Origin: Synchiropus splendidus | Lineage: Eukaryota > Chordata > Actinopteri > Syngnathiformes > Callionymidae | Direction: 5' to 3' | DNA: 64,000 bases | Assembly: GCF_027744825.2 (NCBI RefSeq) | Contig: NC_071339.1 | Location: 28,791,289-28,855,288 of the forward strand | Shown here: positions 39,104-52,825 of the stretch, piece after piece | How positions within the stretch are numbered: the first letter of the stretch is position 1 | How the letters are laid out: every line of letters starts with the position of its first letter | The notes under the pieces: generated by a model | The model's input: the letters and a program-made list of their open reading frames with translations, nothing else | What the model was told of the DNA's origin: nothing | The model's database searches: none | Program-made: the position numbers and the translations under genes

Positions 39104-42100
39104 CCCTTTCTGCTATAGTGGGAGGTTAAAATGTCATGTTCTGAAGCTTCCCTGAAAAGTTATGGCACAATGCGTAAAAACGCTTTTCAGCCTGAGATAA
39201 GGTGGGTTTCGGAACGCCAAACATAAAAGTGTTGATAACTTTGGAAAAACACTTCAGACAGTTTAGATTTGATGTGCAACTACTAGAAAGACCCTTTCTG
39301 CTATAGTGGGAGGTTAAAATTTCATGTTCTGAAGCTTCCCAGAAAAGTTATGGCACAATGCACAAAAACGCTTTTCAGCCTGAGATAAGGTGGGTTTCGG
39401 ATCGCCAAACATAAAAGTGTTGATAACTTTGGAAAAACACTTCAGACAGTTTAGATTTGATGTGCAACTACTAGAAAGACCCTTTCTGCTATAGTGGGAG
39501 GTTAAAATTTCATGTTCTGAAGCTTTCCTGAAAAGTTATGGCACAATGCACAAAAACGCTTTTCAGCCTGAGATAAGGTGGGTTTCGGAACGCCAAACAT
39601 AAAAGTGTTGATAACTTTTGAAAAACACTTCAGACAGCTTAGATTTGATGTGCAACTACTAGAAAGACCCTTTCTGCTATAGTGGGAGGTTAAAATTTCA
39701 TGTTCTGAAGCTTCCCTGAAAAGTTATGGCACAATGCACAAAAACGCTTTTCAGCCTGAGATAAGGTGGGTTTCGGAACGCCAAACATAAAAGTGTTGAT
39801 AACTTTGGAAAAACACTTCAGACAGTTTAGATTTGATGTGCAACTACTAGAAAGACCCTTTCTGCTATAGTGGGAGGTTAAAATTTCATGTTCTGAAGCT
39901 TCCCTGAAAAGTTATGGCACAATGCACAAAAACGCTTTTCAGCCTGAGATAAGGTGGGTTTCGGAACGCCAAACATAAAAGTGTTAATAACTTTGGAAAA
40001 ACACTTCAGACAGTTTAGATTTGATGTGCAACTACTAGAAAGACCCTTTCTGCTATAGTGGGAGGTTAAAATTTCATGTTCTGAAGCTTCCCTGAAAAGT
40101 TATGGCACAATGCACAAAAACGCTTTTCAGCCTGAGATAAGGTGGGTTTCGGAACGCCAAACATAAAAGTGTTGATAACTTTTGAAAAACACTTCAGACA
40201 GCTTAGATTTGATGTGCAACTACTAGAAAGACCCTTTCTGCTATAGTGGGAGGTTAAAATTTCATGTTCTGAAGCTTCCCTGAAAAGTTATGGCACAATG
40301 CACAAAAACGCTTTTCAGCCTGAGATAAGGTGGGTTTCGGAACGCCAAACATAAAAGTGTTGATAACTTTCGAAAAACACTTCAGAGAGCTTAGATTTGA
40401 TGTGCACCTACTAGAAAGACCCTTTCTGCTACAGTGGGAGGTTAAAATTTCATGTTCTGAAGCTTCCCTGAAAAGTTATGGCACAATGCGTAAAAACGCT
40501 TTTCAGCCTGAGATAAGGTGGGTTTCGGAACGCCAAACATAAAAGTGTTGATAACTTTGGAAAAACACTTCAGACAGTTTAGATTTGATGTGCAACTACT
40601 AGAAAGACCCTTTCTGCTATAGTGGGAGGTTAAAATGTCATGTTCTGAAGCTTCCCTGAAAAGTTATGGCACAATGCGTAAAAACGCTTTTCAGCCTGAG
40701 ATAAGGTGGGTTTCGGAACGCCAAACATAAAAGTGTTGATAACTTTGGAAAAACACTTCAGACAGTTTAGATTTGATGTGCAACTACTAGAAAGACCCTT
40801 TCTGCTATAGTGGGAGGTTAAAATTTCATGTTCTGAAGCTTCCCAGAAAAGTTATGGCACAATGCACAAAAACGCTTTTCAGCCTGAGATAAGGTGGGTT
40901 TCGGATCGCCAAACATAAAAGTGTTGATAACTTTGGAAAAACACTTCAGACAGTTTAGATTTGATGTGCAACTACTAGAAAGACCCTTTCTGCTATAGTG
41001 GGAGGTTAAAATTTCATGTTCTGAAGCTTTCCTGAAAAGTTATGGCACAATGCACAAAAACGCTTTTCAGCCTGAGATAAGGTGGGTTTCGGAACGCCAA
41101 ACATAAAAGTGTTGATAACTTTCGAAAAACACTTCAGACAGCTTAGATTTGATGTGCACCTACTAGAAAGACCCTTTCTGCTATAGTGGGAGGTTAAAAT
41201 TTCATGTTCTGAAGCTTCCCTGAAAAGTTATGGCACAATGCGTAAAAACGCTTTTCAGCCTGAGATAAGGTGGGTTTCGGAACGCCAAACATAAAAGTGT
41301 TGATAACTTTGGAAAAACACTTCAGACAGTTTAGATTTGATGTGCAACTACTAGAAAGACCCTTTCTGCTATAGTGGGAGGTTAAAATTTCATGTTCTGA
41401 AGCTTTCCTGAAAAGTTATGGCACAATGCACAAAAACGCTTTTCAGCCTGAGATAAGGTGGGTTTCGGAACGCCAAACATAAAAGTGTTGATAACTTTTG
41501 AAAAACACTTCAGACAGCTTAGATTTGATGTGCAACTACTAGAAAGACCCTTTCTGCTATAGTGGGAGGTTAAAATTTCATGTTCTGAAGCTTCCCTGAA
41601 AAGTTATGGCACAATGCACAAAAACGCTTTTCAGCCTGAGATAAGGTGGGTTTCGGAACGCCAAACATAAAAGTGTTGATAACTTTGGAAAAACACTTCA
41701 GACAGTTTAGATTTGATGTGCAACTACTAGAAAGACCCTTTCTGCTATAGTGGGAGGTTAAAATTTCATGTTCTGAAGCTTCCCTGAAAAGTTATGGCAC
41801 AATGCACAAAAACGCTTTTCAGCCTGAGATAAGGTGGGTTTCGGAACGCCAAACATAAAAGTGTTAATAACTTTGGAAAAACACTTCAGACAGTTTAGAT
41901 TTGATGTGCAACTACTAGAAAGACCCTTTCTGCTATAGTGGGAGGTTAAAATTTCATGTTCTGAAGCTTCCCTGAAAAGTTAGGGCACAATGCACAAAAA
42001 CGCTTTTCAGCCTGAGATAAGGTGGGTTTCGGAACGCCAAACATAAAAGTGTTGATAACTTTTGAAAAACACTTCAGACAGCTTAGATTTGATGTGCAAC

Positions 42101-43803
42101 TACTAGAAAGACCCTTTCTGCTATAGTGGGAGGTTAAAATTTCATGTTCTGAAGCTTCCCTGAAAAGTTATGGCACAATGCACAAAAACGCTTTTCAGCC
42201 TGAGATAAGGTGGGTTTCGGAACGCCAAACATAAAAGTGTTGATAACTTTCGAAAAACACTTCAGAGAGCTTAGATTTGATGTGCACCTACTAGAAAGAC
42301 CCTTTCTGCTACAGTGGGAGGTTAAAATTTCATGTTCTGAAGCTTCCCTGAAAAGTTATGGCACAATGCGTAAAAACGCTTTTCAGCCTGAGATAAGGTG
42401 GGTTTCGGAACGCCAAACATAAAAGTGTTGATAACTTTGGAAAAACACTTCAGACAGTTTAGATTTGATGTGCAACTACTAGAAAGACCCTTTCTGCTAT
42501 AGTGGGAGGTTAAAATTTCATGTTCTGAAGCTTCCCTGAAAAGTTATGGCACAATGCACAAAAACGCTTTTCAGCCTGAGATAAGGTGGGTTTCGGAACG
42601 ACAAACATAAAAGTGTTGATAACTTTGGAAAAACACTTCAGACAGTTTAGATTTGATGTGCAACTACTAGAAAGACCCTTTCTGCTATAGTGGGAGGTTA
42701 AAATTTCATGTTCTGAAGCTTTCCTGAAAAGTTATGGCACAATGCACAAAAACGCTTTTCAGCCTGAGATAAGGTGGGTTTCGGAACGCCAAACATAAAA
42801 GTGTTGATAACTTTCGAAAAACACTTCAGACAGCTTAGATTTGATGTGCACCTACTAGAAAGACCCTTTCTGCTATAGTGGGAGGTTAAAATTTCATGTT
42901 CTGAAGCTTCCCTGAAAAGTTATGGCACAATGCGTAAAAACGCTTTTCAGCCTGAGATAAGGTGGGTTTCGGAACGCCAAACATAAAAGTGTTGATAACT
43001 TTGGAAAAACACTTCAGACAGTTTAGATTTGATGTGCAACTACTAGAAAGACCCTTTCTGCTATAGTGGGAGGTTAAAATTTCATGTTCTGAAGCTTTCC
43101 TGAAAAGTTATGGCACAATGCACAAAAACGCTTTTCAGCCTGAGATAAGGTGGGTTTCGGAACGCCAAACATAAAAGTGTTGATAACTTTTGAAAAACAC
43201 TTCAGACAGCTTAGATTTGATGTGCAACTACTAGAAAGACCCTTTCTGCTATAGTGGGAGGTTAAAATTTCATGTTCTGAAGCTTCCCTGAAAAGTTATG
43301 GCACAATGCACAAAAACGCTTTTCAGCCTGAGATAAGGTGGGTTTCGGAACGCCAAACATAAAAGTGTTGATAACTTTGGAAAAACACTTCAGACAGTTT
43401 AGATTTGATGTGCAACTACTAGAAAGACCCTTTCTGCTATAGTGGGAGGTTAAAATTTCATGTTCTGAAGCTTCCCTGAAAAGTTATGGCACAATGCACA
43501 AAAACGCTTTTCAGCCTGAGATAAGGTGGGTTTCGGAACGCCAAACATAAAAGTGTTAATAACTTTGGAAAAACACTTCAGACAGTTTAGATTTGATGTG
43601 CAACTACTAGAAAGACCCTTTCTGCTATAGTGGGAGGTTAAAATTTCATGTTCTGAAGCTTCCCTGAAAAGTTATGGCACAATGCACAAAAACGCTTTTC
43701 AGCCTGAGATAAGGTGGGTTTCGGAACGCCAAACATAAAAGTGTTGATAACTTTCGAAAAACACTTCAGAGAGCTTAGATTTGATGTGCACCTACTAGAA
43801 AGA
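39104..43803. repeat. Unequal tandem copies of 8, 10 and 7 monomers
   Basis: Unit 1 is 39104-40607 (8 monomers) and unit 2 is 40608-42487 (10 monomers). They share aaaatgtcatg (39133 and 40637), cttcccagaaaag (39341 and 40845) and ggatcgcc, all 1504 bp apart. The change ctacagtgg at 40431 and 42311 is 1880 bp apart. Unit 2 therefore has two extra monomers (C-type and P, 40984-41359) inserted between the shared markers. A third, partial unit without these markers (42488-43803) repeats R, C-type, P, Q, R, S, T. Confidence 0.85.
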
Positions 43804-46800
43804 CCCTTTCTGCTATAGTGGGAGGTTAAAATTTCATGTTCTGAAGCTTCCCTGAAAAGTTATGGCACAATGCGTAAAAACGCTTTTCAGCCTGAGATAA
43901 GGTGGGTTTCGGAACGCCAAACATAAAAGTGTTGATAACTTTGGAAAAACACTTCAGACAGTTTAGATTTGATGTGCAACTACTAGAACGACCCTTTCTG
44001 CTATAGTGGGAGGTTAAAATTTAATGTTCTGAAGCTTCCCTGAAAAGTTATGGCACAATGCACAAAAACGCTTTTCAGCCTGAGATAAGGTGGGTTTCGG
44101 AACGCCAAACATAAAAGTGTTGATAACTTTCGAAAAACACTTCAGACAGCTTAGATTTGATGTGCACCTACTAGAAAGACCCTTTCTGCTATAGTGGGAG
44201 GTTAAAATTTCATGTTCTGAAGCTTCCCTGAAAAGTTATGGCACAATGCGTAAAAACGCTTTTCAGCCTGAGATAAGGTGGGTTTCGGAACGCCAAACAT
44301 AAAAGTGTTGATAACTTTGGAAAAACACTTCAGACAGTTTAGATTTGATGTGCAACTACTAGAAAGACCCTTTCTGCTATAGTGGGAGGTTAAAATTTCA
44401 TGTTCTGAAGCTTCCCTGAAAAGTTATGGCACAATGCACAAAAACGCTTTTCAGCCTGAGATAAGGTGGGTTTCGGAACGCCAAACATAAAAGTGTTGAT
44501 AACTTTGGAAAAACACTTCAGACAGTTTAGATTTGATGTGCAACTACTAGAAAGACCCTTTCTGCTATAGTGGGAGGTTAAAATTTCATGTTCTGAAGCT
44601 TTCCTGAAAAGTTATGGCACAATGCACAAAAACGCTTTTCAGCCTGAGATAAGGTGGGTTTCGGAACGCCAAACATAAAAGTGTTGATAACTTTGGAAAA
44701 ACACTTCAGACAGTTTAGATTTGATGTGCAACTACTAGAAAGACCCTTTCTGCTATAGTGGGAGGTTAAAATTTCATGTTCTGAAGCTTTCCTGAAAAGT
44801 TATGGCACAATGCACAAAAACGCTTTTCAGCCTGAGATAAGGTGGGTTTCGGAACGCCAAACATAAAAGTGTTGATAACTTTTGAAAAACACTTCAGACA
44901 GCTTAGATTTGATGTGCAACTACTAGAAAGACCCTTTCTGCTATAGTGGGAGGTTAAAATTTCATTTTCTGAAGCTTCCCTGAAAAGTTATGGCACAATG
45001 CACAAAAACGCTTTTCAGCCTGAGATAAGGTGGGTTTCGGAACGCCAAACATAAAAGTGTTGATAACTTTGGAAAAACACTTCAGACAGTTTAGATTTGA
45101 TGTGCAACTACTAGAAAGACCCTTTCTGCTATAGTGGGAGGTTAAAATTTCATGTTCTGAAGCTTCCCTGAAAAGTTATGGCACAATGCACAAAAACGCT
45201 TTTCAGCCTGAGATAAGGTGGGTTTCGGAACGCCAAACATAAAAGTGTTAATAACTTTGGAAAAACACTTCAGACAGTTTAGATTTGATGTGCAACTACT
45301 AGAAAGACCCTTTCTGCTATAGTGGGAGGTTAAAATTTCATGTTCTGAAGCTTCCCTGAAAAGTTATGGCACAATGCACAAAAACGCTTTTCAGCCTGAG
45401 ATAAGGTGGGTTTCGGAACGCCAAACATAAAAGTGTTGATAACTTTCGAAAAACACTTCAGAGAGCTTAGATTTGATGTGCACCTACTAGAAAGACCCTT
45501 TCTGCTATAGTGGGAGGTTAAAATTTCATGTTCTGAAGCTTCCCTGAAAAGTTATGGCACAATGCGTAAAAACGCTTTTCAGCCTGAGATAAGGTGGGTT
45601 TCGGAACGCCAAACATAAAAGTGTTAATAACTTTGGAAAAACACTTCAGACAGTTTAGATTTGATGTGCAACTACTAGAAAGACCCTTTCTGCTATAGTG
45701 GGAGGTTAAAATTTCATGTTCTGAAGCTTCCCTGAAAAGTTATGGCACAATGCACAAAAACGCTTTTCAGCCTGAGATAAGGTGGGTTTCGGAACGCCAA
45801 ACATAAAAGTGTTGATAACTTTCGAAAAACACTTCAGAGAGCTTAGATTTGATGTGCACCTACTAGAAAGACCCTTTCTGCAATAGTGGGAGGTTAAAAT
45901 TTCATGTTCTGAAGCTTCCCTGAAAAGTTATGGCACAATGCGTAAAAACGCTTTTCAGCCTGAGATAAGGTGGGTTTCGGAACGCCAAACATAAAAGTGT
46001 TGATAACTTTGGAAAAACACTTCAGACAGTTTAGATTTGATGTGCAACTACTAGAACGACCCTTTCTGCTATAGTGGGAGGTTAAAATTTAATGTTCTGA
46101 AGCTTCCCTGAAAAGTTATGGCACAATGCACAAAAACGCTTTTCAGCCTGAGATAAGGTGGGTTTCGGAACGCCAAACATAAAAGTGTTGATAACTTTCG
46201 AAAAACACTTCAGACAGCTTAGATTTGATGTGCACCTACTAGAAAGACCCTTTCTGCTATAGTGGGAGGTTAAAATTTCATGTTCTGAAGCTTCCCTGAA
46301 AAGTTATGGCACAATGCGTAAAAACGCTTTTCAGCCTGAGATAAGGTGGGTTTCGGAACGCCAAACATAAAAGTGTTGATAACTTTGGAAAAACACTTCA
46401 GACAGTTTAGATTTGATGTGCAACTACTAGAAAGACCCTTTCTGCTATAGTGGGAGGTTAAAATTTCATGTTCTGAAGCTTCCCTGAAAAGTTATGGCAC
46501 AATGCACAAAAACGCTTTTCAGCCTGAGATAAGGTGGGTTTCGGAACGCCAAACATAAAAGTGTTGATAACTTTGGAAAAACACTTCAGACAGTTTAGAT
46601 TTGATGTGCAACTACTAGAAAGACCCTTTCTGCTATAGTGGGAGGTTAAAATTTCATGTTCTGAAGCTTTCCTGAAAAGTTATGGCACAATGCACAAAAA
46701 CGCTTTTCAGCCTGAGATAAGGTGGGTTTCGGAACGCCAAACATAAAAGTGTTGATAACTTTGGAAAAACACTTCAGACAGTTTAGATTTGATGTGCAAC

Positions 46801-47939
46801 TACTAGAAAGACCCTTTCTGCTATAGTGGGAGGTTAAAATTTCATGTTCTGAAGCTTTCCTGAAAAGTTATGGCACAATGCACAAAAACGCTTTTCAGCC
46901 TGAGATAAGGTGGGTTTCGGAACGCCAAACATAAAAGTGTTGATAACTTTTGAAAAACACTTCAGACAGCTTAGATTTGATGTGCAACTACTAGAAAGAC
47001 CCTTTCTGCTATAGTGGGAGGTTAAAATTTCATTTTCTGAAGCTTCCCTGAAAAGTTATGGCACAATGCACAAAAACGCTTTTCAGCCTGAGATAAGGTG
47101 GGTTTCGGAACGCCAAACATAAAAGTGTTGATAACTTTGGAAAAACACTTCAGACAGTTTAGATTTGATGTGCAACTACTAGAAAGACCCTTTCTGCTAT
47201 AGTGGGAGGTTAAAATTTCATGTTCTGAAGCTTCCCTGAAAAGTTATGGCACAATGCACAAAAACGCTTTTCAGCCTGAGATAAGGTGGGTTTCGGAACG
47301 CCAAACATAAAAGTGTTAATAACTTTGGAAAAACACTTCAGACAGTTTAGATTTGATGTGCAACTACTAGAAAGACCCTTTCTGCTATAGTGGGAGGTTA
47401 AAATTTCATGTTCTGAAGCTTCCCTGAAAAGTTATGGCACAATGCACAAAAACGCTTTTCAGCCTGAGATAAGGTGGGTTTCGGAACGCCAAACATAAAA
47501 GTGTTGATAACTTTCGAAAAACACTTCAGAGAGCTTAGATTTGATGTGCACCTACTAGAAAGACCCTTTCTGCTATAGTGGGGGGTTAAAATTTCATGTT
47601 CTGAAGCTTCCCTGAAAAGTTATGGCACAATGCGTAAAAACGCTTTTCAGCCTGAGATAAGGTGGGTTTCGGAACGCCAAACATAAAAGTGTTGATAACT
47701 TTGGAAAAACACTTCAGACAGTTTAGATTTGATGTGCAACTACTAGAAAGACCCTTTCTGCTATAGTGGGAGGTTATAATTTCATGTTCCGAAGCTTCCC
47801 TGAAAAGTTATGGCACAATGCACAAAAACGCTTTTCAGCCTGAGATAAGGTGGGTTTCGGAACGCCAAACATAAAAGTGTTGATAACTTTCGAAAAACAC
47901 TTCAGACAGCTTAGATTTGATGTGCACCTACTAGAAAGA
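43804..47939. repeat. Tandem duplication of an 11-monomer unit (2 x 2068 bp)
   Basis: Copy 1 is 43804-45871 and copy 2 is 45872-47939. The rare changes gaacgacc (near 43988 and 46056), aaatttaatgttc (near 44023 and 46091) and tcattttctg (near 44966 and 47034) are each 2068 bp apart. Subtype order is P, C-type, P, R, R-like with T47, Q, R, S, T, then P and a C140 monomer. The last two monomers differ between copies (A131 against G131, then T against C-type), so the strongest match covers nine monomers. Confidence 0.9.
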
Positions 47940-48879
47940 CCCTTTCTGCTATAGTGGGAGGTTAAAATTTCATGTTCTGAAGCTTCCCTGAAAAGTTATG
48001 GCACAATGCGTAAAAACGCTTTTCAGCCTGAGATAAGGTGGGTTTCGGAACGCCAAACATAAAAGTGTTGATAACTTTGGAAAAACACTTCAGACAGTTT
48101 AGATTTGATGTGCAACTACTAGAAAGACCCTTTCTGCTATAGTGGGAGGTTTAAATTTCATGTTCTGAAGCTTTCCTGAAAAGTTAAGGCACAATGCACA
48201 AAAACGCTTTTCAGCCTGAGATAAGTTGGGTTTCGGAACGCCAAACATAAAAGTGTTGATAACTTTGGAAAAACACTTCAGACAGTTTAGATTTGATGTG
48301 CAACTACTAGAAAGACCCTTTCTGCTATAGTGGGAGGTTATAATTTCATGTTCCGAAGCTTCCCTGAAAAGTTATGGCACAATGCACAAAAACGCTTTTC
48401 AGCCTGAGATAAGGTGGGTTTCGGAACGCCAAACATAAAAGTGTTGATAACTTTCGAAAAACACTTCAGACAGCTTAGATTTGATGTGCACCTACTAGAA
48501 AGACCCTTTCTGCTATAGTGGGAGGTTAAAATTTCATGTTCTGAAGCTTCCCTGAAAAGTTATGGCACAATGCGTAAAAACGCTTTTCAGCCTGAGATAA
48601 GGTGGGTTTCGGAACGCCAAACATAAAAGTGTTGATAACTTTGGAAAAACACTTCAGACAGTTTAGATTTGATGTGCAACTACTAGAAAGACCCTTTCTG
48701 CTATAGTGGGAGGTTTAAATTTCATGTTCTGAAGCTTTCCTGAAAAGTTAAGGCACAATGCACAAAAACGCTTTTCAGCCTGAGATAAGTTGGGTTTCGG
48801 AACGCCAAACATAAAAGTGTTGATAACTTTTGAAAAACACTTCAGACAGCTTAGATTTGATGTGCAACTACTAGAAAGA
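47752..48879. repeat. Tandem trimer duplication (2 x 564 bp)
   Basis: 47752-48315 and 48316-48879 share a dense set of rare changes: ggttataattt with gttccgaag in the first monomer, and ggtttaaattt, gttaaggcac and ataagttggg in the third. The third monomers differ at position 140 (G in copy 1, T in copy 2) and 159, so the right boundary lies inside that monomer, between positions of about 100 and 140. Confidence 0.9.
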
Positions 48880-49896
48880 CCCTTTCTGCTATAGTGGGAG
48901 GTTAAAATTTCATGTTCTGAAGCTTCCCTGAAAAGTTATGGCACAATGCACAAAAACGCTTTTCAGCCTGAGATAAGGTGGGTTTCGGAACGCCAAACAT
49001 AAAAGTGTTGATAACTTTGGAAAAACACTTCAGACAGTTTAGATTTGATGTGCAACTACTAGAAAGACCCTTTCTGCTATAGTGGGAGGTTAAAATTTCA
49101 TGTTCTGAAGCTTCCCTGAAAAGTTATGGCACAATGCGTAAAAACGCTTTTCAGCCTGAGATAAGGTGGGTTTCGGAACGCCAAACATAAAAGTGTTGAT
49201 AACTTTGGAAAAACACTTCAGACAGTTTAGATTTGATGTGCAACTACTAGAAAGACCCTTTCTGCTATAGTGGGAGGTTAAAATTTCATGTTCTGAAGCT
49301 TCCCAGAAAAGTTATGGCACAATGCACAAAAACGCTTTTCAGCCTGAGATAAGGTGGGTTTCGGAACGCCAAACATAAAAGTGTTAATAACTTTGGAAAA
49401 ACACTTCAGACAGTTTAGATTTGATGTGCAACTACTAGAAAGACCCTTTCTGCTATAGTGGGAGGTTAAAATTTCATGTTCTGAAGCTTCCCTGAAAAGT
49501 TATGGCACAATGCACAAAAACGCTTTTCAGCCTGAGATAAGGTGGGTTTCGGAACGCCAAACATAAAAGTGTTGATAACTTTCGAAAAACACTTCAGAGA
49601 GCTTAGATTTGATGTGCACCTACTAGAAAGACCCTTTCTGCTATAGTGGGAGGTTAAAATTTCATGTTCTGAAGCTTCCCTGAAAAGTTATGGCACAATG
49701 CTTAAAAACGCTTTTCAGCCTGAGATAAGGTGGGTTTCGGAACGCCAAACATAAAAGTGTTGATAACTTTGGAAAAACACTTCAGACAGTTTAGATTTGA
49801 TGTGGAACTACTAGAAAGACCCTTTCTGCTATAGTGGGAGGTTAAAATTTCATGTTCTGAAGCTTCCCTGAAAAGTTATGGCACAATGCACAAAAA
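48880..49896. repeat. Mixed-order satellite monomers
   Basis: R, P, S-like with cttcccagaaaag, T, a P-like copy with gcttaaaa at 70-77 and tgtggaac, and the start of the next monomer. cttcccagaaaag here matches the marker at 39341 and 40845 but in an S background, so it is either recurrent or an older link. Confidence 0.75.
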
Positions 49897-50947
49897 GGCT
49901 TTTCAGCCTGAGATAAGGTGGGTTTCGGAACGCCAAACATAAAAGTGTTAATAACTTTGGAAAAACACTTCAGACAGTTTAGATTTGATGTGCAACTACT
50001 AGAAAGACCCTTTCTGCTATGGTGGGAGGTTAAAATTTCATGTTCAGAAGCTTCCCTGAAAAGTTATGGCACAATGCACAAAAAGGCTTTTCAGCCTGAG
50101 ATAAGGTGGGTTTCGGAACGCCAAACATAAAAGTGTTGATAACTTTGGAAAAACACTTCAGACAGTTTAGATTTGATGTGCAACTACTAGAAAGACCCTT
50201 TCTGCTATAGTGGGAGGTTAAAATTTCATGTTCTGAAGCTTCCCTGAATAGTTATGGCACAATGCACAAAAACGCTTTTCAGCCTGAGATAAGGTGGGTT
50301 TCGGAACGCCAAACATAAAAGTGTTAATAACTTTGGAAAAACACTTCAGACAGCTTAGATTTGATGTGCAACTACTAGAAAGACCCTTTCTGCTATAGTG
50401 GGAGGTTAAAATTTCATGTTCTGAAGCTTCCCTGAAAAGTTATGGCACAATGCACAAAAACGCTTTTTAGCCTGAGATAAGGTGGGTTTCGGAACGCCAA
50501 ACATAAAAGTGTTAATTACTTTGGAAAAACACTTCAGACAGTTTAGATTTGATGTGCAACTACTAGAAAGACCCTTTTTGCTATGGTGGGAGGTTAAAAT
50601 TTCATGTTCTGAAGCTTCCATGAAAAGTTATGGCACAATGCACAAAAACGCTTTTCTGCCTGAGATAAGGTGGGTTTCGGAACGCCAAACATAAAAGTGT
50701 TGATAACTTTCGAAAAACACTTCAGACAGCTTAGATTTGATGTGCACCTACTAGAAAGACCCTTTCTGCTATAGTGGGAGGTTAAAATTTCATGTTCTGA
50801 AGCTTCCCTGAAAAGTTATGGCACAATGCGTAAAAACGCTTTTCAGCCTGAGATAAGGTGGGTTTCGGAACGCCAAACATAAAAGTGTTAATAACTTTGG
50901 AAAAACACTTCAGACAGTTTAGATTTGATGTGCAACTACTAGAAGGA

Positions 50948-51134
50948 CCCTTTCTGCTATAGTGGGAGGTTAAAATTTCATGTTCTGAAGCTTCCCTGAA
51001 AAGTTATGGCACAATGCACAAAAACGCTTTTCAGCCTGAGATAAGGTGGGTTTCGGACGCCAAACATAAAAGTGTTAATAACTTTGGAAAAACACTTCAG
51101 ACAGTTTAGATTTGATGTGCAACTACTAGAAAGA
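50948..51134. repeat. 187-bp monomer with a one-base deletion
   Basis: ttcggaacgcc reads ttcggacgcc at 51057. The same deletion recurs at 52560 in the monomer 52451-52637, 1503 bp away, so the two copies descend from one event. Confidence 0.9.
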
Positions 51135-52450
51135 CCCTTTCTGCTATAGTGGGAGGTTAAAATTTCATGTTCTGAAGCTTCCCTGAAAAGTTATGGCACA
51201 ATGCACAAAAACGCTTTTTAGCCTGAGATAAGGTGGGTTTCGGAACGCCAAACATAAAAGTGTTAATAACTTTGGAAAAACACTTCAGACAGTTTAGATT
51301 TGATGTGCAACTACTAGAAAGACCCTTTTTGCTATGGTGGGAGGTTAAAATTTCATGTTCAGAAGCTTCCCTGAAAAATTATGGCACAATGCACAAAAAG
51401 GCTTTTCAGCCTGAGATAAGGTGGGTTTCGGAACGCCAAACATAAAAGTGTTAATAACTTTGGAAAAACACTTCAGACAGTTTAGATTTGATGTGCAACT
51501 ACTAGAAAGACCCTTTCTGCTATGGTGGGAGGTTAAAATTTCATGTTCAGAAGCTTCCCTGAAAAGTTATGGCACAATGCACAAAAAGGCTTTTCAGCCT
51601 GAGATAAGGTGGGTTTCGGAACGCCAAACATAAAAGTGTTGATAACTTTGGAAAAACACTTCAGACAGTTTAGATTTGATGTGCAACTACTAGAAAGACC
51701 CTTTCTGCTATAGTGGGAGGTTAAAATTTCATGTTCTGAAGCTTCCCTGAATAGTTATGGCACAATGCACAAAAACGCTTTTCAGCCTGAGATAAGGTGG
51801 GTTTCGGAACGCCAAACATAAAAGTGTTAATAACTTTGGAAAAACACTTCAGACAGCTTAGATTTGATGTGCAACTACTAGAAAGACCCTTTCTGCTATA
51901 GTGGGAGGTTAAAATTTCATGTTCTGAAGCTTCCCTGAAAAGTTATGGCACAATGCACAAAAACGCTTTTTAGCCTGAGATAAGGTGGGTTTCGGAACGC
52001 CAAACATAAAAGTGTTAATTACTTTGGAAAAACACTTCAGACAGTTTAGATTTGATGTGCAACTACTAGAAAGACCCTTTTTGCTATGGTGGGAGGTTAA
52101 AATTTCATGTTCTGAAGCTTCCCTGAAAAGTTATGGCACAATGCACAAAAACGCTTTTCTGCCTGAGATAAGGTGGGTTTCGGAACGCCAAACATAAAAG
52201 TGTTGATAACTTTCGAAAAACACTTCAGACAGCTTAGATTTGATGTGCACCTACTAGAAAGACCCTTTCTGCTATAGTGGGAGGTTAAAATTTCATGTTC
52301 TGAAGCTTCCCTGAAAAGTTATGGCACAATGCGTAAAAACGCTTTTCAGCCTGAGATAAGGTGGGTTTCGGAACGCCAAACATAAAAGTGTTAATAACTT
52401 TGGAAAAACACTTCAGACAGTTTAGATTTGATGTGCAACTACTAGAAGGA

Positions 52451-52637
52451 CCCTTTCTGCTATAGTGGGAGGTTAAAATTTCATGTTCTGAAGCTTCCCT
52501 GAAAAGTTATGGCACAATGCACAAAAACGCTTTTCAGCCTGAGATAAGGTGGGTTTCGGACGCCAAACATAAAAGTGTTAATAACTTTGGAAAAACACTT
52601 CAGACAGTTTAGATTTGATGTGCAACTACTAGAAAGA
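52451..52637. repeat. 187-bp monomer, duplicate of the deleted copy at 50948
   Basis: It carries the same ttcggacgcc deletion and the same preceding ctagaaggacc as the monomer at 50948, confirming common descent by segmental duplication. Confidence 0.9.
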
Positions 52638-52825
52638 CCCTTTCTGCTATAGTGGGAGGTTAAAATTTCATGTTCTGAAGCTTCCCTGAAAAGTTATGGC
52701 ACAATGCACAAAAACGCTTTTCTGCCTGAGATTAGGTGGGTTTCGGAACGCCAAACATAAAAGTGTTGATAACTTTCGAAAAACACTTCAGACAGTTTAG
52801 ATTTGATGTGCACCTACTAGAAAGA

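Noticed and set aside
50406..50621. 71-codon minus-strand open frame
   Set aside because: This is the reverse complement of a mutated satellite monomer pair, overlapping a plus-strand chance frame. There is no independent coding sign.
49918..52197. Near-identical 70-codon open frames on the + strand (49918, 50482, 51233, 51421, 51985; also 34502, 40330, 42210)
   Set aside because: They start at GTG inside the satellite and exist only because the usual tag at monomer positions 13-15 is mutated (atagtgg to atggtgg, acagtgg or aaagtgg). Each ends at the taa in the next monomer, since 188 is not a multiple of three. They are chance frames in noncoding satellite.
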